Assembly: GCA_028689665.1 (NCBI GenBank)
Contig: JAQVCR010000008.1
Location: 1-64,000, forward strand
Direction: 5' to 3'
DNA: 64,000 nt
Source: Muribaculaceae bacterium
Lineage (GTDB): Bacteria > Bacteroidota > Bacteroidia > Bacteroidales > Muribaculaceae
The notes below the pieces were generated by a model. The model had not been told where the DNA came from, did no database searches, and saw only the letters and a program-made list of their open reading frames with translations. The position numbers and the translations under genes are program-made. The first letter of the stretch is position 1; every line of letters starts with the position of its first letter. Below, one piece after another: positions 59,601 to 64,000 of the stretch.

Positions 59601-59940
59601 CAGTTGTTTTTACTGATTCCGTAGCTAAAAAGCTGCCATCACACTGTGGACCTTCTACCGGAAGCCATTCGCGATATTTATTTCCGGCACAGTCATATTC
59701 TATAGCAGTATGAATGTCCTGAACCGCCCAACTAGAAGCCCCTTTTACATTTTGTATAGGACGTCCCAAGCCATCATAATATGTAACAGTATTTCTGGCA
59801 AAATCATAATCAGAAATAGGGTTACTGGTAAATCGTTCCAAAAACAAAGATTCTCTCACATAATTGCATGATTTGGTTTGTCCGGATATGTTATATATTG
59901 AGCAAATAATGAATATTATCACGGTAAAAGTTGACCTCAT
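56695..59940 (-). CDS. secreted RHS repeat protein (DUF6443-type N-terminus) with L,D-transpeptidase (YkuD)-like C-terminal tip
   Basis: Signal peptide; TVTYYDGLGRPIQNVKGASS; many YD repeats; core ending YHYAAGNPMRDIDPTGLW; tip with GMHTHGGNKQKPELVGTHGCIRMSDEDIKEM, matching the HG-x(n)-[ST]HGC[IV]R YkuD catalytic motif. Confidence 0.9.
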   Translation of the reverse strand: MRSTFTVIIFIICSIYNISGQTKSCNYVRESLFLERFTSNPISDYDFARNTVTYYDGLGRPIQNVKGASSWAVQDIHTAIEYDCAGNKYREWLPVEGPQCDGSFLATESVKTTATGFYGDLYPYTETEYTQTPEVMEMNKRSPGKAWRDNNKYISKHRGLNSYHDRYYGCARFDITNDGLLKLNNGYGDGTLHYEEVVDEDNMRIIKFFDRDKRLILERKCDESINLDTYYVYNKIGQLIYVLSPEASNIYVSQGNGICNSTTIRKLCYFYSYDNYGRLVEKRLPGAEPEYYIYDKLDNVIFRQDGNMRKENKWFVTKFDGSLRKAVEGIATFTNETRLSLQEKWKDKIAVESLQASINNDSKLFYTDTCGISNFKPLVSYFYDNYDFWHNIVRTNQTFESGYSSGMDNATGLLTGKAVWGEWYVIMSSYRYDDRKRIVVGCDYDLDLLDNVTTHYKYNFVGDLTNKKIVLNSSDLDVHYASEYSYSYDNWGMPVSARHRFNNDSWTILYENRYDNVARLTHKKIQPRKCTDKGCDIDYQYNLRNWMTAIKSPLFTQSLYYNTNNTGTAPRWNGSPSAMTFTSVDNDLSIDSLSVGYRYDGFDRLISVESKSSVDVNSVFNEGFSYDRNGNPVIISRGKVNANPVQYLSLDYNGNQIASIGESKPADGLYPDIPSIDKGNYSSGWTYDANGNRTSDPARGITSITYDYYNQPVKFSFSDGSTLTNYYRSDGTYYGRNEREAVISTVNSGSTKASSFKGSMYINKGDFVFLNTIPSRLYIEGGYVDIDFEHSKRTYNYYIHDNQGSVRAVVDENGTLVQATDYSAYGVPSSRFVSTTSDKHLHLGLEWQPMKGIYGYYNNARFRDAILAGTFYQQDPLAEKYYPFTLYHYAAGNPMRDIDPTGLWSVKVSSSSDRGQHPYALYTVTNKSDNIIFQTVVKVRGNYRERNKQNADTPQGNYKILEWRKTGVGTKYNTESYGPNDLLAQDYISGEGEDRNGMHTHGGNKQKPELVGTHGCIRMSDEDIKEMKTVTDQLEATDSEEKAGELVVKDDLNKPIQYNEKDKYKIVIYNGGNIPEVIANP
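57260..57933 (-). repeat. RHS core repeat, copy 1 (in the full-length gene)
   Basis: Reference copy for the other three core repeats. Confidence 0.92.
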
Positions 59941-60161
59941 GGCGTATCGACTTTGTCAGGTTTAATCTACTACTGTTTAATTGGATAAAGTTAATACATA
60001 ATTTACGTACTTACAAATATTGCAATAATTTAATTAAAAACATTTTTTTAATTTTCTGAATTTACACTTATTTAATATCAAAAACTTTATGGCTATATTG
60101 ATGTGGGAGGTTGGAGAAATCCAAGATTACGCTGCGGTGCCATAAAATAATTTAATTTGTT

Positions 60162-60171
60162 TTGTATACAA
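60162..60171. promoter_or_regulatory. palindromic candidate operator in the umuDC promoter
   Basis: TTGTATACAA perfect palindrome just upstream of a TATCTTTG -7 element and umuD. Confidence 0.4.
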
Positions 60172-60196
60172 TCGGCTTTTATTATCTTTGTGAATT

Positions 60197-60628
60197 ATGA
60201 ATGATTCTTCAATACACCCTATCTCTAAAAACGAGAATATTAAGCTGCCTATACTCGAAGGTATGATTCCTGCCGGCTTTCCAAGCCCGCTACAAGGCTT
60301 GGTACAAGATGCCATTGACTTAAATAGAGAATTAATCGACCACCCGGCTGCTACCTTCTGCGCTAGAGTTACCGGAAATTCTATGATAGAATCGGGAATA
60401 TCCGATGGTGATTTGCTCATTATAGATAAGTCGCTCGACCCTCAAGACAATTCTATTGCCGTGTGTTTTATTGATGGAGAATTTACGCTCAAACGCATCT
60501 CGATACGTAAAAATGGTGTTTTCCTTGTTCCCGCTAATCCTAAATATAAAGAAATAGCCATAAATGAAGATAGTAATTTTCAAGTATGGGGTATAGTAAC
60601 ATTTATCATAAAATCGGTGAATAGATAA
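60197..60628 (+). CDS. umuD: UmuD-like translesion error-prone DNA polymerase V autoproteolytic subunit (S24 family)
   Basis: GMIPAGFPSPLQ (cleavage region AG), ARVTGNSMIESGISDGDLLIIDKS, GEFTLKRI; adjacent umuC. Confidence 0.94.
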   Translation: MNDSSIHPISKNENIKLPILEGMIPAGFPSPLQGLVQDAIDLNRELIDHPAATFCARVTGNSMIESGISDGDLLIIDKSLDPQDNSIAVCFIDGEFTLKRISIRKNGVFLVPANPKYKEIAINEDSNFQVWGIVTFIIKSVNR

Positions 60629-60647
60629 TTTTTCACTCTATTATATC

Positions 60648-61907
60648 ATGCGTGCCTTAGTCGATTGCAACAATTTTTTCGTTTCGTGTGAACGAGTTTT
60701 TGCGCCTCAATTAAACGGATTACCCGTAGTCGTACTATCGGGTAACGATGGCTGTATAATAGCTCGCAGCAACGAAGCTAAAGCACTTGGAATTCCTATG
60801 GGTGCGCCTGTGTTTAAATGGCGCAATATTATCGAGAGCGAAAATATTAAATGCTTATCGGGTAACCATGCCCTTTATCTTGATATGTCTCGTCGTATTA
60901 TGACTTTACTATCCGAAATGGTAGAAAACCTTACTGTATATTCTGTCGATGAAGCTTTTTTTCAAATTCCAGAAGATTATTCCGAAAACGATTTATTCTT
61001 AATAGCTAAGCGTATAGAGAAATGTACCGGAGTTCCGGTAAGTATTGGCGCAAGCAAATCTCAAGTATTGGCAAAATTAGCTTCTCACATCGCTAAAAAA
61101 GAACGTCTTAAAACGACACACAGCTATATCCTTAACGATAAATCTGAAGTACACTGTCGCCTAAAGAACACTCCTATCGGCGACATCTGGGGTATAGGTA
61201 GAAAAATGAATGCCGCTCTTTCTGAAATTAATATTAATACAGCCTACGACTTTGCAATGCTGCCCAAGAAATGGGTTAAAGATCGTTTTTCTATCACTGC
61301 CGAACGAACTTGGCTCGGAATTCACGGCATAGATTGCGAAAACGCTATCCCGGTCGACTCGCAAAGACAGAGCATTACTGTGTCGCAAACTTTTTCTCAC
61401 CCTGTCCGAAATTACGTGGAATTAAGCGAAGCTATATCTTCTTTCGCAACTTCATGTTCCGAAAAACTTAGAAATGAAAAGAAAATAGCAACCAGAATAA
61501 TGATTTATATCGCCGGTGATCGATTCAACACTAGCGAAGCGCAATATTCTAATTCTGCTACTGCTAATATTTCTTATCCTACAAGTAGCACTATCGAGCT
61601 GGTGGAATATGCCACAAAGCTACTAAAGGGTATTTATCGTAATGAATTTGCTTATAAAAAAGCCGGGGTAATATTGACCGAACTTATACCTGCATCTAAT
61701 CTACAACTCAATCTTTTCAATCCCACCGACACTGCTAAGCACTCTAAATTAATGTCGGCTGTCGACAAAATTAACAACAACTGCCCTAACATATTAAAAC
61801 TAGCAGCTAACGGAATTGATAACGAATGGCGACCTCGATGTGCAAATAAATCTAAAGAATACACCACTTCTTTTAAAGATATATTAACTATCAATTGCAA
61901 TATTTAG
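60648..61907 (+). CDS. umuC: Y-family DNA polymerase V catalytic subunit UmuC
   Basis: ALVDCNNFFVSCERVFAPQLNGLPVVVLSGNDGCIIARSNEAKALGIPMGAPVFK, YSVDEAFFQI, GIGRKMNAAL. Confidence 0.96.
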   Translation: MRALVDCNNFFVSCERVFAPQLNGLPVVVLSGNDGCIIARSNEAKALGIPMGAPVFKWRNIIESENIKCLSGNHALYLDMSRRIMTLLSEMVENLTVYSVDEAFFQIPEDYSENDLFLIAKRIEKCTGVPVSIGASKSQVLAKLASHIAKKERLKTTHSYILNDKSEVHCRLKNTPIGDIWGIGRKMNAALSEININTAYDFAMLPKKWVKDRFSITAERTWLGIHGIDCENAIPVDSQRQSITVSQTFSHPVRNYVELSEAISSFATSCSEKLRNEKKIATRIMIYIAGDRFNTSEAQYSNSATANISYPTSSTIELVEYATKLLKGIYRNEFAYKKAGVILTELIPASNLQLNLFNPTDTAKHSKLMSAVDKINNNCPNILKLAANGIDNEWRPRCANKSKEYTTSFKDILTINCNI

Positions 61908-61993
61908 ATATTATTTTATCCAAAAATAAGCGTTTCTCAGAATATTATTAGCATATTTGCTTTCTATTAACTATTTAATCAAAATCGGTACAA

Positions 61994-62914
61994 ATGAAAA
62001 AGAAATTTTACTTCGTAGCAAGTTTTTTACTTTGTTGTAGTACGGTATTTGCTCAGCCAAAATCGGCAGGGACTCCGCAACTATTTATTAAATCACAGCA
62101 CAGCTTAATGGCTCCTGTATGGTCGCCCGATGGGACTAAAATTGCAGTTACCGGCGACAACTATTCTGGCATTTGGATAGCCGATGCTAATGGTGAGAAG
62201 CTCACTCAAATCACCACCGACGATGGTGCAGGTTACAAAATGCTTTGGAATGACGATAGTAAATCTTTACTTGCCCGCTCTAATCAAATGATTGGACAGA
62301 AGAAATACTATGAGGTTAAAACCTACAATGTAGTAAATGGAAGTTCTAAAGTAATTATTCCATCTACACGTGAACTAAAAGGGACTCCAACATGGAAAAA
62401 CACAACAGAAATACTCGTTTCTGACGCTAAAGGAACAGCGAAAATTAAAGGAAATGCGATAACCCATATTTCTGCTACTTCGCTATTCGACGCCATGGTT
62501 AACGACCCCGTTAATGTTGCAAAACGTTTCAGCGCATTAGCTCAATTCTCCGGTAAGATTATTATAAACCCCGCATTATCTCCCGACAAAAGCAAAATCG
62601 CTTTCCAAGTGCCGGGTAAAGGTATGTGGGTATGTAAAGCCGACGGAAGTGAACTTAAATCGATGGGCAAAGGCTCTTATCCTGCATGGCTACCCGACAA
62701 TGAGACCATTATTGTATCTCGTATTAAAGATAATGGTAACATTTTCACTGCTTCCGATCTTTATAGCATCGACAGCAAGACTGCTAATGCTACACTACTT
62801 ACAGGCGACACCGACCTAATTCCTATCACTCTTTCAGTTTCGCCCGACGGGAAAAAGGTAGCTTTTGAAAACGCCCCAAACGGTTATATTTATATTGTTG
62901 ACCTTAAATATTAA
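61994..62914 (+). CDS. TolB-like (PD40/WD40-like beta-propeller) secreted protein
   Basis: Signal peptide; repeated APVWSPDGTKIAVTGDN / INPALSPDKSKIAFQ / SVSPDGKKVAFEN units. Confidence 0.88.
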   Translation: MKKKFYFVASFLLCCSTVFAQPKSAGTPQLFIKSQHSLMAPVWSPDGTKIAVTGDNYSGIWIADANGEKLTQITTDDGAGYKMLWNDDSKSLLARSNQMIGQKKYYEVKTYNVVNGSSKVIIPSTRELKGTPTWKNTTEILVSDAKGTAKIKGNAITHISATSLFDAMVNDPVNVAKRFSALAQFSGKIIINPALSPDKSKIAFQVPGKGMWVCKADGSELKSMGKGSYPAWLPDNETIIVSRIKDNGNIFTASDLYSIDSKTANATLLTGDTDLIPITLSVSPDGKKVAFENAPNGYIYIVDLKY

Positions 62915-62922
62915 TATCCATT

Positions 62923-64000
62923 ATGAAAAAAATATCAAGAATAATAAGAAACGGAGCGATGGCTCTAGCACTATTAACGACTGCTGCTACCAGCACCAAC
63001 GCCGCCGAAATTACAGGATGGGGAGATTTTAAGCTTTTCCTTGACCCCGGACATGCCGGACATGAGAACTCTGGACTTTATGGATACACCGAAGCCGAAA
63101 AAGTTCTTAGAGTAGCATGGTCTATCAGAGACAACTTGAAACAATACACCGACATTCCCGAAGACTGCATAAAACTTTGTCGCGAAACAGATGCCGATTA
63201 CCTCGACCTTGATGAGCGTTCAGATATGGCTAATGCCTGGGGTGCCGACTTCTATTATTCTATCCACTCCGATGCTAGTGGCTCTTCAAACACTACTTTA
63301 TTCCTTTTCGGTGGTTGGTACGAAAATGGTGTTGGAGTTGAAAAAACACCTAACGGTGGTAAAAAATTTGGCGACATCCTTAATCCCAACTTAACCGGAG
63401 TTATGAAAATTGGAACTCGCGGAAATTGGTACGACCGCTATTTCTACGACAGAGTCGAAGACCACGATAATAGCTATCCTTATCTTTCTGTTAACCGCCG
63501 TACAACAATGGCGTCTCTTCTAAGTGAAGGTGGATACCACACACTTGCCGAGCAACAACAAAAGAACCTTAACGACAGCTACAAGAAACTTGAAGGTTAC
63601 GCTGCATTCCGTTCTATTCTCGAATTTAGAGGCCTTAGCAACCCTGTGCAGACTATCCTTACCGGTGTGATTACAAACTCGGAAAACAATGTTCCTATCA
63701 ATGGTGTAAAAGTAAGCGTAGGAGGACAAAGTGTCGTTACAGATACTTACGAATCTTTGTTCAACAAATACACTAACAACCAAAATCTTATTCACAACGG
63801 GTTCTATATGTTTGAAAATCTTGAAGCCGGAAAAGAATATGAAGTAACTTTTGAATCCGAAGAATTTGGTACTACTACTCAAAAAGTAACTATCGTTTCT
63901 GATCCTAAAGCCGCAGCCGCAGATAATATTACTTGGCTCGACATTCAAATGATTTCTAAAGCTCCTGCTAAAGTAGCTGCAACATCAATTGAAGATCCAC
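62923..64000 (+). CDS. N-acetylmuramoyl-L-alanine amidase (Amidase_3-like), truncated by window end
   Basis: Open frame from atg 62923 to the window edge, not in the supplied ORF track: MKKISRIIRNGAMALALLTTAATSTNAAEITGWGDFKLFLDPGHAGHENSGLYGYTEAEK...LDLDERSDMANAWGADFYYSIHSDASG...LLSEGGYH. Confidence 0.88.
   Translation, partial: MKKISRIIRNGAMALALLTTAATSTNAAEITGWGDFKLFLDPGHAGHENSGLYGYTEAEKVLRVAWSIRDNLKQYTDIPEDCIKLCRETDADYLDLDERSDMANAWGADFYYSIHSDASGSSNTTLFLFGGWYENGVGVEKTPNGGKKFGDILNPNLTGVMKIGTRGNWYDRYFYDRVEDHDNSYPYLSVNRRTTMASLLSEGGYHTLAEQQQKNLNDSYKKLEGYAAFRSILEFRGLSNPVQTILTGVITNSENNVPINGVKVSVGGQSVVTDTYESLFNKYTNNQNLIHNGFYMFENLEAGKEYEVTFESEEFGTTTQKVTIVSDPKAAAADNITWLDIQMISKAPAKVAATSIEDP

Noticed and set aside
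52466-59940. Transposon or IS-driven duplication of the RHS cores
   Set aside because: No transposase, integrase or terminal inverted repeats seen between the copies; homologous recombination or module capture fits better.

Overview
This is a 64 kb chromosomal window from an AT-rich Bacteroidales genome. SusC/SusD pairs, an HTCS regulator, TAnnTTTG-type promoters and DUF families typical of the order support that; a Muribaculaceae-like origin is a guess. From left to right it contains: (1) A galactan-type polysaccharide utilization locus (about 1-19.5 kb): sugar nucleotidyltransferase, galM, galK, GH2, GH53, SusE-like, SusD, SusC, a GH-A clan (GH5-like) hydrolase and a hybrid two-component regulator. 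(2) tRNA-Glu, an LTA-synthase-like sulfatase-fold protein, and a tRNA-Gly/Gly/Leu cluster. (3) Housekeeping genes, including folE, tpiA, thrS-infC-rpmI-rplT, an lptD-like gene, ilvE, rpsA, hflX and pepD. (4) A probable 6S RNA directly downstream of rplT, missing from the ORF track. It has its own promoter, a closing stem and a terminator, and is flanked by a small intergenic repeat family. (5) A tightly packed RHS locus (about 52.4-59.9 kb). One full-length secreted RHS protein ends in an L,D-transpeptidase (YkuD)-like tip. It is followed by a chain of truncated RHS-core cassettes ending in two different HExxH metallopeptidase-like tips. Each tip is followed by a small gene with a signal peptide (candidate extracytoplasmic immunity protein), and the genes overlap or nearly abut. 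This is the most interesting region. (6) umuDC with a palindromic candidate operator, a TolB-like protein, and an N-acetylmuramoyl-L-alanine amidase cut by the window end, also missing from the ORF track. All family assignments come from reading the protein sequences by eye; no database search was run.
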